Assembly (NCBI RefSeq): GCF_009833085.1
Contig: NZ_QRBZ01000060.1
Span: forward strand, 1-35,337
Direction of reading: 5' to 3'
Origin: Nitrosomonas oligotropha
Lineage (GTDB): Bacteria > Pseudomonadota > Gammaproteobacteria > Burkholderiales > Nitrosomonadaceae
DNA: 35,337 nt
Both the position numbers and the translations under genes were made by a program. The notes beneath the pieces are model-generated. The model made no database searches and had not been told where the DNA came from. It saw only the letters and a list, made by a program, of their open reading frames with translations. This document shows positions 1 through 7,817 of the stretch, piece after piece (within the stretch, counting starts at the first letter, position 1; each line of letters opens with the position of its first letter).

Positions 1-1
1 G

Positions 2-106
2 CACACCGGTGTGCGCGTGGAAGTCACACCAATGCTGCGCCGCCACCCTATTTTATGGGGCTTGAAAGTAGCCCGGCAATTATTACGGCGCGGCGTATTA
101 CGCTGA
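2..106 (+). CDS. C-terminal fragment of an unidentified protein (gene starts upstream of the window)
   Basis: The reading frame that begins at base 2 runs open to a TGA at 104-106 and encodes a basic tail ending in VARQLLRRGVLR. I do not recognise the family from 34 residues. A second frame, from base 1 to a TAA at 130-132, is also open (it ends in LTNIITIID), so the sequence alone does not decide which is the real C-terminus. The arginine-rich tail looks more like a normal cytoplasmic protein end, and that is the only reason for choosing it. A stop at 106 leaves 50 bases before the next gene, whose Shine-Dalgarno sequence is in place. Confidence 0.35.
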   Translation, partial: HTGVRVEVTPMLRRHPILWGLKVARQLLRRGVLR

Positions 107-156
107 CGAACATCATCACCATTATTGATTAATATAAACTTTCATTGGAGACACGC

Positions 157-804
157 ATGAATCATGTCATTCGCTTACTCAGCCTGCCGGTATTATTGAT
201 GCTGACGGCTTGCACCACAATGTATCTCGAAGGTCTGGAAAAAGTCGGCATTCCGAAACGCGACGTGATGGTCTACCGCGTTGAGAAAGCACGCGACACG
301 CAACAAGAAACCAAAGAGCAATTCAAATCTGCCTTGGAACAATTCACTGCCGCGACGAATTTCCAAGGCGGCGATCTGGAAGCCACTTACAAAAAACTGA
401 ACGACGCCTACGAAGCCAGCGCCGGTAAGGCGGAAGAAGTGCGAAGCCGCATCGCCGATATCGAAAGCGTCTCGGAAGCCCTGTTCACCGAATGGAAACA
501 GGAGATCACGCAATACAGTAATGCGTCGCTGCGGCAAAACAGCCAGAAAAAACTCGACGCCACCCAGGTGCACTACCGCCAGCTGATTGCATCGATGAAA
601 CAAGCGGAAGCCAAGATCGAACCCATCCTCACCGTGTTTAACGATCAAGTCATGTACCTCAAACACAACCTCAATGCACGCGCGATCGCTTCGCTCAAAG
701 GCGAACTGGGCAACATCAAATCGGATGTTTCGGTTTTGATCGCTTCGATGGAAAAATCCATCAATGAAGCAAATGCATTCATCAGCACAATGGAAAATAA
801 ATGA
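157..804 (+). CDS. DUF2959 family lipoprotein
   Basis: The 215-residue product starts at the ATG at 157, which has a GGAG six bases upstream (147-150). A TTG at 145 is in frame but lies over that ribosome binding site, so it is less likely. Residues 1-19 form a lipoprotein signal peptide ending in the lipobox LTAC, with Cys19 as the predicted lipidation site. The mature part is almost all charged helix and matches the DUF2959 family, whose members are predicted envelope lipoproteins of unknown function. The phrase GLEKVGIPKRDVMVYRV just after the signal is typical of the family. The next gene, yaeQ, starts 37 bases downstream and may be cotranscribed. No enzymatic motif is visible; a structural or scaffolding role in the periplasm is only a guess. 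Confidence 0.85.
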   Translation: MNHVIRLLSLPVLLMLTACTTMYLEGLEKVGIPKRDVMVYRVEKARDTQQETKEQFKSALEQFTAATNFQGGDLEATYKKLNDAYEASAGKAEEVRSRIADIESVSEALFTEWKQEITQYSNASLRQNSQKKLDATQVHYRQLIASMKQAEAKIEPILTVFNDQVMYLKHNLNARAIASLKGELGNIKSDVSVLIASMEKSINEANAFISTMENK

Positions 805-841
805 TACCGGTCAATCGCTTAAAGAATGCAACGAGGCATTT

Positions 842-1381
842 GTGGCACTAAAACCGACCATTTATAAATTCAAAATCGCGCTGACCGACCTCAACCGCCA
901 GTATTACGACACCCTCAACCTGACCATCGCGCAGCATCCGTCCGAAACGCTGGAACGGATGATGGCGCGCATGCTCGCGTACTGCCTCAATGCGCAGGAA
1001 TGGCTGACGTTCACCAAAGGACTGAGCAGCGCCGAAGAACCCGACCTCTGGGCGCACACCCCGGATGGCCGGATTGCGCTATGGATCGACGTCGGCGAAC
1101 CCGCCTCCGAGCGCATCAAAAAAGCCACCCGGATCGCGCAAACCGTCAAGGTATACAGCTTTAACGCCAAATCGAACGTGTGGTGGATGCAGGAACAAGA
1201 AAAATTCAACGAACTGACCGCAGCCATTTTCCAGTTTCAACCGCCGGACATTCAGGCATTGGCCAAGCTGGTACAACGGACGATGGATATTTCCGTCACC
1301 ATTAGCGAGCAATCGGCTTATGTGGCGGCGGAAGCGGGGGAATGCGAGGTGGGATGGGCGACCTTGCAAGCCGTCGGCTAA
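842..1381 (+). CDS. yaeQ: YaeQ family protein (PD-(D/E)XK nuclease-like fold)
   Basis: I place the start at the GTG at 842. It is preceded by GAGG at 833-836, and the protein then opens with the family sequence ALKPTIYKFKI, as E. coli YaeQ opens with ALKATIYK. A longer frame from 764 would overlap the upstream lipoprotein gene. The product is 179 residues, close to the 181 of E. coli YaeQ. Conserved blocks visible are HPSETLERMMARMLAY, the EEPDLW segment, IDVGEP, and the RIKKA-to-VWW stretch that carries the nuclease-like core residues. YaeQ proteins have a restriction-endonuclease-like fold, but their cellular role is not settled. The gene ends convergent with the minus-strand DUF488 gene, 42 bases away. 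Confidence 0.9.
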   Translation: MALKPTIYKFKIALTDLNRQYYDTLNLTIAQHPSETLERMMARMLAYCLNAQEWLTFTKGLSSAEEPDLWAHTPDGRIALWIDVGEPASERIKKATRIAQTVKVYSFNAKSNVWWMQEQEKFNELTAAIFQFQPPDIQALAKLVQRTMDISVTISEQSAYVAAEAGECEVGWATLQAVG

Positions 1382-1423
1382 CCCGGCTTCAACACGCTAG
1401 TGCGTGACAATGGAATGCTAACG

Positions 1424-1774
1424 TTACGTTAAGTTCTCGAGATACGTTTTGAGTACCAGCGCGTGGGTATGCTCCTTGTCCTTTGCACCGTACACGAGTG
1501 TAACCGGTCCCCGATGCACCTGTTCCATGAGTTGCTCCGCTGCACCAGCATTATGGCGCAGTTCTGAAAGGTAACGATCGCTAAACTCGTTCCATTTTGC
1601 TGGATCGTGATCAAACCATTTCCGGAGGGATGTACTGGGAGCGATATCCTTGAGCCACAAATCAATGCGCGCCGAATCCTTGGAGACTCCTCGCGGCCAA
1701 AGCCGGTCTACCAGAACGCGGAATCCATCATCCGGCCCGGGTGCCTCGTATGCACGTTTCAGCAAAATGACCAT
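1424..1774 (-). CDS. DUF488 (YeaO-like) family protein
   Basis: This 116-residue protein has the compact single-domain form of the DUF488/YeaO family. The signature block FRVLVDRLWPRGVSKD lies near residues 18-33, followed by the DLWLKDIAPSTSLRKWFDHDP segment and a C-terminal VTLVYGAKDKEHTHALVL strand-helix. The start is an ATG with GGAG about nine bases upstream on the minus strand. No signal peptide or membrane segment is present, so it should be cytoplasmic. The family is widespread but has no established biochemical function. The gene follows the adhesin-E-like gene in the same direction, with 79 bases between them, so cotranscription is possible. Confidence 0.85.
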   Translation of the reverse strand: MVILLKRAYEAPGPDDGFRVLVDRLWPRGVSKDSARIDLWLKDIAPSTSLRKWFDHDPAKWNEFSDRYLSELRHNAGAAEQLMEQVHRGPVTLVYGAKDKEHTHALVLKTYLENLT

Positions 1775-1853
1775 CGGCGGTTACTCCATCCATATTCATC
1801 GGATTAACATTTGTTGCAAATTCCGCTATGCCGCCAAATGCCAACCGGTTGGT

Positions 1854-2237
1854 TCAATCCATACAAACCGTTTCTTCAACATGCCGGAACATCGAATTCG
1901 CTGAAAAGCCGAACCAATCGAGAGATTCTTCGTGGTGTGCGCCGATCACCATGCCGGTGGCTTCTTTGTCCGGGTACAGCAGCATGGTGATCGAGCGGGC
2001 TTTGTGGCGGGTGCAGTCGAATTCATACAAAGTTTTCACCGCGTGATGCCCGCCTTTTTGCTTCTCAGCGTAACTGGACAACACCCAGATCTTCCTGAAC
2101 TGGCCGTCTTTCCGCAGGGTTTCGGGATCAAAATAGTGCGTTTCATCGGGTTTCCCGGCAATATCCACGCTCACCCATTTGGCCTGCACGGGTAGCGCGA
2201 CTAGCAGTAAGACAAGCACCAATACACATTTTTTCAT
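1854..2237 (-). CDS. Small secreted 'surface-adhesin E'-like protein
   Basis: The 127-residue product begins with a clear cleavable signal peptide (MKKCVLVLVLLLVALPVQA). The short beta-rich domain that follows starts KWVSVDIAG, then YFDPETLRKDGQFRKIWVLSSY. This pattern resembles the Surface-adhesin E family: a signal peptide, W-x-x-V, a declared-variable tyrosine/aspartate block, and a C-terminal cysteine pair near residues 75 and 125. Proteins of this type are common in betaproteobacteria and are probably periplasmic or surface-exposed; the adhesin label comes from one characterised Haemophilus member and should not be taken as proof of adhesion. A paralogue sits at 11801-12190. The AT-rich stretch directly upstream probably holds its promoter. 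Confidence 0.7.
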   Translation of the reverse strand: MKKCVLVLVLLLVALPVQAKWVSVDIAGKPDETHYFDPETLRKDGQFRKIWVLSSYAEKQKGGHHAVKTLYEFDCTRHKARSITMLLYPDKEATGMVIGAHHEESLDWFGFSANSMFRHVEETVCMD

Positions 2238-2558
2238 GATTAATCGCTATAATTGATTGTGCAATTTTATTTTCTTCTCCCCCAGAATCCCCACGCCGCA
2301 GGTCATTCCCACCGGGGCTTCCTCTTTGTTGCAGAAAGCAATAAATGCCGGTCATTTTGCCACTAAATAGTTTCCACTGTGGGTGTTTTCAACTATTCTT
2401 AGCATCCAGCCAGCCTCGTCATGGCAGCAAGGAAAATTTATTTTGTGCGGACATTCTGCATCGTTTGGCTGACTGCAAGAATTGCTTGTGTGCATTGAAT
2501 CCGCCGGGTACTGGAAGTCTACCGCGTTATGAATAGCATTAATCTGGAGTTAAATATA
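2238..2558. other. Divergent intergenic region without a supported gene
   Basis: This 321-base gap separates the minus-strand adhesin-E-like gene from the plus-strand exbB. A short open frame at 2345-2536 has no Shine-Dalgarno sequence and a composition unlike a protein, so I do not call it. The left side is AT-rich and has a small inverted repeat, AATTG at 2251-2255 and CAATT at 2262-2266, which may belong to the minus-strand promoter. I looked for a Fur-type operator in front of exbB and saw none that was convincing. Confidence 0.5.
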
Positions 2559-3206
2559 ATGGAAGAGTTGAATCAAGCCTGGGTCATGTTGAAGCTTGGC
2601 GGGATCATTATCGTTCCGCTGGTTTTGCTGGCGATTGTCGCGCTGGCGATCATGTTCGAGAAAGCGTTTATCTACTGGCGCTACGCGCGATTATCCAACG
2701 ATTTGCTAAACCTGGTGGAAACCTACGGTTTCAAATGGAACGATCTGGAAAAAATACTTTCCGGATTGGATAGCCGCCACTATTACAAGCGTTTTTTCGA
2801 GGTCGTGATCTCCAACCGGCACCAACCGGCTTGGTGGACCGAATCGCGCGCCGCCGATGAAGCGCAGATTATCGAAGAAGCGCTGGCGCGCCGTCTCTGG
2901 GCTTTGGAAACCATCGTCACCGCCGCGCCGCTGCTGGGGCTGGTCGGAACCGTGGTCGGTATGATGCGCGCCTTCCAGGTGATCGGCAGCGAAGGCGTGG
3001 TCAACCCCACCGCAGTAACCGGCGGTGTGGCGGAAGCACTGATCGCAACCGTCGTCGGTCTGGCCATCGCACTGGTGGCGTTGTTCGGTTTCAACTATTT
3101 TTCCCGCTTACAATCGCTGACGATGGACGAAATGGAACGCCTGGGTACGCGGCTGATCGACAACATCCGTCTGGATCAACAGGGTACTAGCGATGAAGCT
3201 CCGTAA
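2559..3206 (+). CDS. exbB: ExbB/TolQ/MotA-family proton channel protein
   Basis: The 215-residue inner-membrane protein is the ExbB-type subunit that, with ExbD, forms a proton channel energising a TonB-like partner. I prefer the ATG at 2559 because GGAG lies nine bases upstream at 2546-2549; the in-frame ATG at 2529 would add ten residues and lacks a comparable site. The first transmembrane segment is IIIVPLVLLAIVALAIMF. The family core follows: ETIVTAAPLLGLVGTVVGMM, then GGVAEALIATVVGLAIALVALFGFNYF, which forms the second and third membrane helices. The gene overlaps exbD by 14 bases, so the two are translationally coupled. TolQ is the main alternative, but no tolA, tolB or pal is nearby, and the third gene is TonB-like. 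Confidence 0.88.
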   Translation: MEELNQAWVMLKLGGIIIVPLVLLAIVALAIMFEKAFIYWRYARLSNDLLNLVETYGFKWNDLEKILSGLDSRHYYKRFFEVVISNRHQPAWWTESRAADEAQIIEEALARRLWALETIVTAAPLLGLVGTVVGMMRAFQVIGSEGVVNPTAVTGGVAEALIATVVGLAIALVALFGFNYFSRLQSLTMDEMERLGTRLIDNIRLDQQGTSDEAP

Positions 3207-3594
3207 AACGCGCACGGTTCAGAAAGGCAGAATCGAGATCATCCCGATGATCGACGTGATGTTTTTCTTGCTGGCGACATTCATGCTGGCTTCGTTATCG
3301 ATGCAAAATCTGGATTCATTGCAGGTGGATTTGCCCGAGGGGCAAGCGGAAAAGCTCAGCGCGGAAAAACCGGTTACATTGACATTAACCAAGGACAGCA
3401 AAATCTATATCAATCAGAAGGCCGTCACGCTGGATACGCTCGCCAACACGCTCAAACCGTTGCTCGCGGATTCCAAGCAAAAATTGATCGTCTCGGCGGA
3501 TAACGATGCGCCGCAGGGCATGGTCGTGCAAGCCATGCTGCGCGCCCGCGCCGCCGGTGCACAGCATTTTCTGATTGCAGTGAAACATAAATAA
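3193..3594 (+). CDS. exbD: ExbD/TolR-family biopolymer transport protein
   Basis: This 133-residue protein has the ExbD layout: a short basic cytoplasmic tail, one membrane segment (VMFFLLATFMLASLSM, about residues 22-37) and a periplasmic domain. The conserved proton-carrying aspartate is Asp21 in PMIDVMFF. The periplasmic part, VDLPEGQAEK then PVTLTLTKDSKIYINQKAV, is the standard ExbD fold. The last third (IVSADNDAPQGMVVQAMLRARAAGAQHFLIAV) matches the family end. The start overlaps exbB, and the next gene begins 10 bases after its stop, so 2559-4471 reads as a three-gene operon. Confidence 0.88.
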   Translation: MKLRKTRTVQKGRIEIIPMIDVMFFLLATFMLASLSMQNLDSLQVDLPEGQAEKLSAEKPVTLTLTKDSKIYINQKAVTLDTLANTLKPLLADSKQKLIVSADNDAPQGMVVQAMLRARAAGAQHFLIAVKHK

Positions 3595-3604
3595 CGTAAA
3601 AAGC

Positions 3605-4471
3605 ATGGCCAGCTCCCGATCGAGAGAAATTCGCCTATGGTGGCCGTTGCCGCTGGCTGCGCTCGTCTGGCTGCTGATTATCTGGGGTTTGGGATTTTTT
3701 CTGTCCGTGCCGGAGGTGGAAATCGACACCCCGCCGCCCATCGCCGCCAGCTTTATCGATCTGAGCGAAGACGAAAACGCCACCAGCTCGATGCCCGCTT
3801 CCGCGCCCACCCCGCCCCCGCCGCAACCGGAGAAACCCAAAATCGAAGAACCCAAGCCCGCGCCCAAATCACCGCCGCTACCCGCGCAAACGCCGCCGTC
3901 ACGGACACAAACCAAGCCCAAGGCTGCCGATAAACCGATCAAACCCAAGGCGCCGATTCCTGCGAAAGAAGTCGCGAAAACCAAAGCGCAACCGCCTGCG
4001 GATGCACCGTCGGACCTTTCCGAATATATCAATCAATCCAAAGCGCGCCGCCGCGCGGAAGGGCTTTTCGATACGCCGGATTCCGCTCCTGCCGCCACAG
4101 CCAAGCAACTGTCCGCGGATGAGATTCGCATGGCCAATATCCGGCGCAATCTGCAAAACCCCGGCACCAGCGGCATATTCCAGATTATCCGCATCGGCCC
4201 GCGCACCGCCGAATTCTCATTCCGCGCCTGGACCACGGGGCAGAGCAATCCCCGCCTGCAAACGGTGCACGTCGAAGCCGGGCCGGATGGCAATGTCGAA
4301 CTCGCCATTATCCGCCGTATGATTCAATTGATCCGCGAACATTACAAGGAAGATTTCAACTGGGAATCGCACCGCCTTCACCGTGTCGTCGTGTTATCGG
4401 CACGCGAAAAAGATACCGCCGGACTGGAAGAATTTCTGATGCGCGAGTTTTTTATCAATCCTGTACGGTAA
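3605..4471 (+). CDS. TonB-like energy-transducing protein with an atypical C-terminal domain
   Basis: The 288-residue product has one N-terminal membrane anchor (about residues 14-34, LPLAALVWLLIIWGLGFFLS) with a short cytoplasmic tail. A proline/lysine-rich linker follows (about 60-145), then a globular periplasmic domain (about 165-288). Anchor, extended linker and position after exbB-exbD are what is known of TonB. The C-terminal domain does not show the canonical TonB YP motif. It instead reads FQIIRIGPRTAEFSFRAW, then a strand with AGPDGNVELAI and a helix ending IREHYKEDF. It may be a divergent TonB domain or a different load-bearing domain. The outer-membrane receptor it would serve is not in the window. 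Confidence 0.65.
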   Translation: MASSRSREIRLWWPLPLAALVWLLIIWGLGFFLSVPEVEIDTPPPIAASFIDLSEDENATSSMPASAPTPPPPQPEKPKIEEPKPAPKSPPLPAQTPPSRTQTKPKAADKPIKPKAPIPAKEVAKTKAQPPADAPSDLSEYINQSKARRRAEGLFDTPDSAPAATAKQLSADEIRMANIRRNLQNPGTSGIFQIIRIGPRTAEFSFRAWTTGQSNPRLQTVHVEAGPDGNVELAIIRRMIQLIREHYKEDFNWESHRLHRVVVLSAREKDTAGLEEFLMREFFINPVR

Positions 4472-4617
4472 AGTCTGCCGGACTTAAGAAACACCCCCAA
4501 CACGTCGTAACACTAGAATATGAGAAAGCTTCCGCGATCTCCATTTTTATTTACCCGAAATTAAACATTACACTCTGATAGATAAATATTATTTACCTAT
4601 CCGGCGGCCTTCTTGGA

Positions 4618-5961
4618 ATGATAAGCGATAGTACAATCAAAGTTTCCGTTAATGACTTACAACTGGGAATGTTTGTCAGCGATCTTGATCGCCCTTGGCT
4701 TGAAACACCCTATCCGATTCAAGGTATCCTGATCCAGTCCCAGGATGACATTGACGAGCTTAAGCGCTATTGCTTACATGTTTACGTGGATACGGACAGA
4801 AGCGAGCCGTTCATTGCGCAACAACGCGCACCGCACAATGCTACCGCGCCGGATTCTTTTCCCCAGCCATCTCCAGGGCGGCACCACCCCATGCCTCACA
4901 GCGATTCTCGCATTTCATCCAGTGCTACGAGCTGGCATCGGCCGCCTGCGGCAGCGCAAGAAGCGGAGTCGCTGGATGTGTTGCGGCGCGTTAGAACTTA
5001 TGCGGATATTTGCACGGCGGAGCAGGAGATTCCCGCTGCCAAAAAAGCATACAACATCGCATCTACCTTGTTCAGCGATATCAGTATCAACCTTGAACGC
5101 GATATCAAGATCGATCTGCAAGCTGCGCACGAAGTCGTCGACACGTTATGTGAAAGTATTATCCGCAATCCCGATGCCGCGCTTTTGCTGGCGCAGCTTA
5201 AGACCACAGGGAAAGCGCTGTACGACAACGCCATCAAAACTTCGGTGCACTTACTGGCTTTCGGACGGCATCTCGGTCTTCCGCGCCAGGAATTGTCAGT
5301 ACTGGGTTTGGGCGGATTGCTGATGGATATCGGCAAATTACGCTTACCCAAAGCGATTCAAGCGAAAAGAAACATGTCGCTCACGCCGGATGAGCGCAAG
5401 CTGATGAAACAGCACATCGCCTATGGCGAAGAGATTGCTTCCCAGCTGGATAACGCGCCGGAAGAAGTCATTAAAATTATTCTTCAGCACCATGAACGCG
5501 AGAACGGCAATGGTTACCCTTTCGGTTTGTACGCCAATCAATTGCACGCTTATTCTCGCATGGCGGCTATCGTCGATAGTTATGAAGAGATTATCTGGGG
5601 AGAACCCGGCATGCCGGGTATGAAACCATTCCAGGCCTTGAAGGAACTCAAGGAAAATGCACAGAACGGCCTCAATTATACGTTGGTGGAACAATTTGCC
5701 CAGTGTGTCGGCATGTTCCCGGTAGGCAGCCTGGTTGAGCTCAATACGGGCGAGATTGCCATCGTGCTCACGCATAATCGCACACAACGCTTTCTTCCTT
5801 GCATCATGATCATTTGCGATGCCGGAAAGAAACCCTGCAGCACCCCGCTGACCCTGGACTTAAGAACCGCAGGCGCAAGCCCTAGCGGCATCCAGTATGC
5901 CATCGTCAATGATCTGCCCCAGGGCGCTTACGGAATCGATCCTCAAAAATATTACTTATAA
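4618..5961 (+). CDS. DUF3391 / HD-GYP-type protein with a degenerate HD motif
   Basis: The 447-residue cytoplasmic protein starts with a DUF3391 domain (about 5-60, including VNDLQLGMFVSDLDRPW). A low-complexity proline/histidine linker follows, then an HD-GYP domain (about 205-335). Active HD-GYP proteins hydrolyse cyclic-di-GMP using a di- or tri-metal site. Here the HD pair is changed: the core reads LLMDIGK (234-240), with Met236 where the metal-binding histidine belongs. The later KQH (His266), HHE (291-293) and GYP (299-301) elements and Asp320 remain, while the DG before GYP is NG. It may be an inactive enzyme acting as a cyclic-di-GMP or protein-binding module. The residues from 365 on form a C-terminal extension. 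An active-looking EAL gene follows after 29 bases, which suggests they work together. Confidence 0.88.
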   Translation: MISDSTIKVSVNDLQLGMFVSDLDRPWLETPYPIQGILIQSQDDIDELKRYCLHVYVDTDRSEPFIAQQRAPHNATAPDSFPQPSPGRHHPMPHSDSRISSSATSWHRPPAAAQEAESLDVLRRVRTYADICTAEQEIPAAKKAYNIASTLFSDISINLERDIKIDLQAAHEVVDTLCESIIRNPDAALLLAQLKTTGKALYDNAIKTSVHLLAFGRHLGLPRQELSVLGLGGLLMDIGKLRLPKAIQAKRNMSLTPDERKLMKQHIAYGEEIASQLDNAPEEVIKIILQHHERENGNGYPFGLYANQLHAYSRMAAIVDSYEEIIWGEPGMPGMKPFQALKELKENAQNGLNYTLVEQFAQCVGMFPVGSLVELNTGEIAIVLTHNRTQRFLPCIMIICDAGKKPCSTPLTLDLRTAGASPSGIQYAIVNDLPQGAYGIDPQKYYL

Positions 5962-5990
5962 GCTGTTGCACTTACCGGCGCCGTGAATTT

Positions 5991-7292
5991 ATGACTGTAC
6001 TTGTTTATCAGAATTTCTTGCAACAAGCTTCCCGCCAATTGGGCAGTCCGCACCCCACCAGTCTGCGCAGCGCGGTGCTGATCGTCAACTTTGAGCGGCT
6101 GGCGGAATTGGACGGCGTGCTTGGCTTTACCGTCGTCGACGACATACTGCAACAAGTCGCGGAGCAGCTCAAAAATGCTTTGAATCCGCAAGATCTGGTC
6201 GGCATAACCGGGCGCTATCAATTGTGCTGTTTGCTGTCCGATTTGCTCACCGATGCGCATGCCATGCTAGCCGCGCATAAAATTATCCGGATTTTGGCGC
6301 AACCTTTTGCATTCGGCAGAAGAAACATCATCCTTGCGCCGCGCATTGGCGTGGCATTAACCGATGAAAGCAACCACACGCTCGATCAATTGATGAGCAG
6401 TGCCAGTTCGGCAGTACGTCAGGCGAAACTGGAGCAAGAACCGATCAAGCTTTTTGTGGCCGAACTGGAAAACCCCTTGCTTTTCCATATCGATCTCTGG
6501 TCCGATCTGGGAAATGCCATCGAAACAGGCGGATTGCATTTGGGTTATCAACCGCAAATCGATATCGCTAGCGGCAAGATCAAGGCAACCGAGGCGTTGC
6601 TGCGTTGGAATCACCCCAATCATGGGCCGATTCGAACGGATAAATTGATTCAGATTGCGGAAGGAACCGCGCTCATGCCCAAACTCACGCTGTGGGTTTT
6701 CCACACTGCGTTGAGAGAATGCGCTGAATATCGCAAGGCCGGATTACATGCGGGTATTTCGATTAACTTTTCCGCCGACGATCTGCGCGATCCGGAACTC
6801 ACGGAACTTGTCGCGCAAGGCTTAGCCTTGTGGAATGTCCCGGCTGGCGATATCACCATTGAGCTGACTGAAACAGCGGTCATGGCCAATCATGCGGGTA
6901 CGCTAGACACCTTATATAAACTGAAGGAGATGGGCTTGAAGCTCGCTATGGACGATTTCGGAACCGGCTATTCATCGATGGCGCGCATGCTGGATTTGCC
7001 TTTGGACGAAGTGAAAATCGACATGGTATTTGTCCGGCATATGGCAACCCGCCACAAGCACGACCGCATCGTCGATTCCATGATCACTCTCGCGCACCGG
7101 CTGAATCTGTCGGTAGTCGCCGAAGGTGTGGAAGATCTTGCGACTTACCAGCGTCTACGCACATTAGGATGTGATGTCATTCAAGGCTACCTGATCGGCA
7201 AAGCCATGCCGTTGCCGGAGCTCATCGAAGCGGTCAATAATCGATCCTTCGATTTTTTGCGAACTTCGACGCACATGGCAACCGAAAACTGA
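5991..7292 (+). CDS. EAL-domain cyclic-di-GMP phosphodiesterase with degenerate GGDEF domain
   Basis: This 433-residue protein has an N-terminal GGDEF-like half (about 20-155) and a C-terminal EAL domain (about 165-415). There is no membrane segment. In the GGDEF half the signature is replaced by TGRYQ near residues 73-77, so diguanylate cyclase activity is unlikely; such domains often serve as regulators. The EAL half keeps the expected catalytic and metal-binding residues: EALLRW (Glu201), Asn259 in INFSA, Glu294 in ELTE, the DDFGTGYSS loop with Asp321-Asp322, Lys342 in VKID, Glu378 in AEGVE and Gln398 in QGY. It should therefore hydrolyse cyclic-di-GMP to pGpG. No input domain or signal peptide is visible, so the upstream HD-GYP-like protein may provide control. 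Confidence 0.9.
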   Translation: MTVLVYQNFLQQASRQLGSPHPTSLRSAVLIVNFERLAELDGVLGFTVVDDILQQVAEQLKNALNPQDLVGITGRYQLCCLLSDLLTDAHAMLAAHKIIRILAQPFAFGRRNIILAPRIGVALTDESNHTLDQLMSSASSAVRQAKLEQEPIKLFVAELENPLLFHIDLWSDLGNAIETGGLHLGYQPQIDIASGKIKATEALLRWNHPNHGPIRTDKLIQIAEGTALMPKLTLWVFHTALRECAEYRKAGLHAGISINFSADDLRDPELTELVAQGLALWNVPAGDITIELTETAVMANHAGTLDTLYKLKEMGLKLAMDDFGTGYSSMARMLDLPLDEVKIDMVFVRHMATRHKHDRIVDSMITLAHRLNLSVVAEGVEDLATYQRLRTLGCDVIQGYLIGKAMPLPELIEAVNNRSFDFLRTSTHMATEN

Positions 7293-7307
7293 GTGTGTTC
7301 TGCCGGA

Positions 7308-7817
7308 TTAATCAAGCCCCGGAATCTGGAATTCATCCCGGTCAGCAGGCAAACTGGCATGGCTGAAAAATTCTTCGCTTAACTTCGACAGCGGAACATC
7401 CCGGCATCCCAGATTGGCAATCCGTTGCCCGTTCTTTTCCACCGCCACGCCGTCTCTTTCGCCCCATCCCTTGCCAATCGCGGTATAGACAATGTAGTGA
7501 TGCGGCCCGTTGATAAAACGCAGATAACCGCCGCCACCGCCTGCGAACATCAGCGTTCGCGCTTGCACGTACGACGCGGCCGGAGCGGCTTTCGTCAAAC
7601 CGGGAAACACCAGCTCCGGCGCGCCTTTCAATCCGAAACGGTACTGCAGATAACCGCTATTGGCGGAGAAATCGTTCGATGCGCATACCGAAACCATTTT
7701 CTTACCGAGCGAGCAAGAAAAGACGATTTGCTCCTGCGCGCTGCAATGCGACTCCCCGGCCCAAACGGGCGCGACAATCAGGCCGAGCAATCCGCCGATG
7801 AGCGCGACCGTTTTCAA
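7308..7817 (-). CDS. Small exported protein of unknown function, coupled to the lysozyme gene
   Basis: The 169-residue product begins with a signal peptide (MKTVALIGGLLGLIVAPVWA, cleaved before GESH). The initiation codon is a TTG at 7817-7815 that overlaps the TGA of the upstream lysozyme gene in a TTGA arrangement; no in-frame ATG is available nearby. No own Shine-Dalgarno sequence is visible, so reinitiation after the lysozyme gene is the likely way it is translated. The mature domain is beta-rich with four cysteines (for example in SHCSAQ, FSCSLG, VCASND and LGCRDV) and a glycine run (AGGGGGY), which suggests a disulphide-stabilised periplasmic protein. I do not recognise the family. The coupling to a cell-wall hydrolase makes an inhibitor or partner role possible, but nothing in the sequence shows that. 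Confidence 0.7.
   Translation of the reverse strand: MKTVALIGGLLGLIVAPVWAGESHCSAQEQIVFSCSLGKKMVSVCASNDFSANSGYLQYRFGLKGAPELVFPGLTKAAPAASYVQARTLMFAGGGGGYLRFINGPHHYIVYTAIGKGWGERDGVAVEKNGQRIANLGCRDVPLSKLSEEFFSHASLPADRDEFQIPGLD

Noticed and set aside
1393..1431. CACGC-TAGT-GCGTG and TAACG-TTA-CGTTA hairpins between yaeQ and the DUF488 gene as a terminator
   Set aside because: Short five-pair stems without T-runs; too weak to call.
2345..2536. 63-residue open frame on the plus strand ahead of exbB
   Set aside because: No ribosome binding site, cysteine- and proline-rich composition without pattern, and it runs into the exbB start region.
3385..4032. Long minus-strand frame opposite exbD and the TonB-like gene, with glycine-rich sequence
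   Set aside because: Shadow of the proline-codon-rich linker on the plus strand; glycine runs are the complement of CCG/CCC codons.
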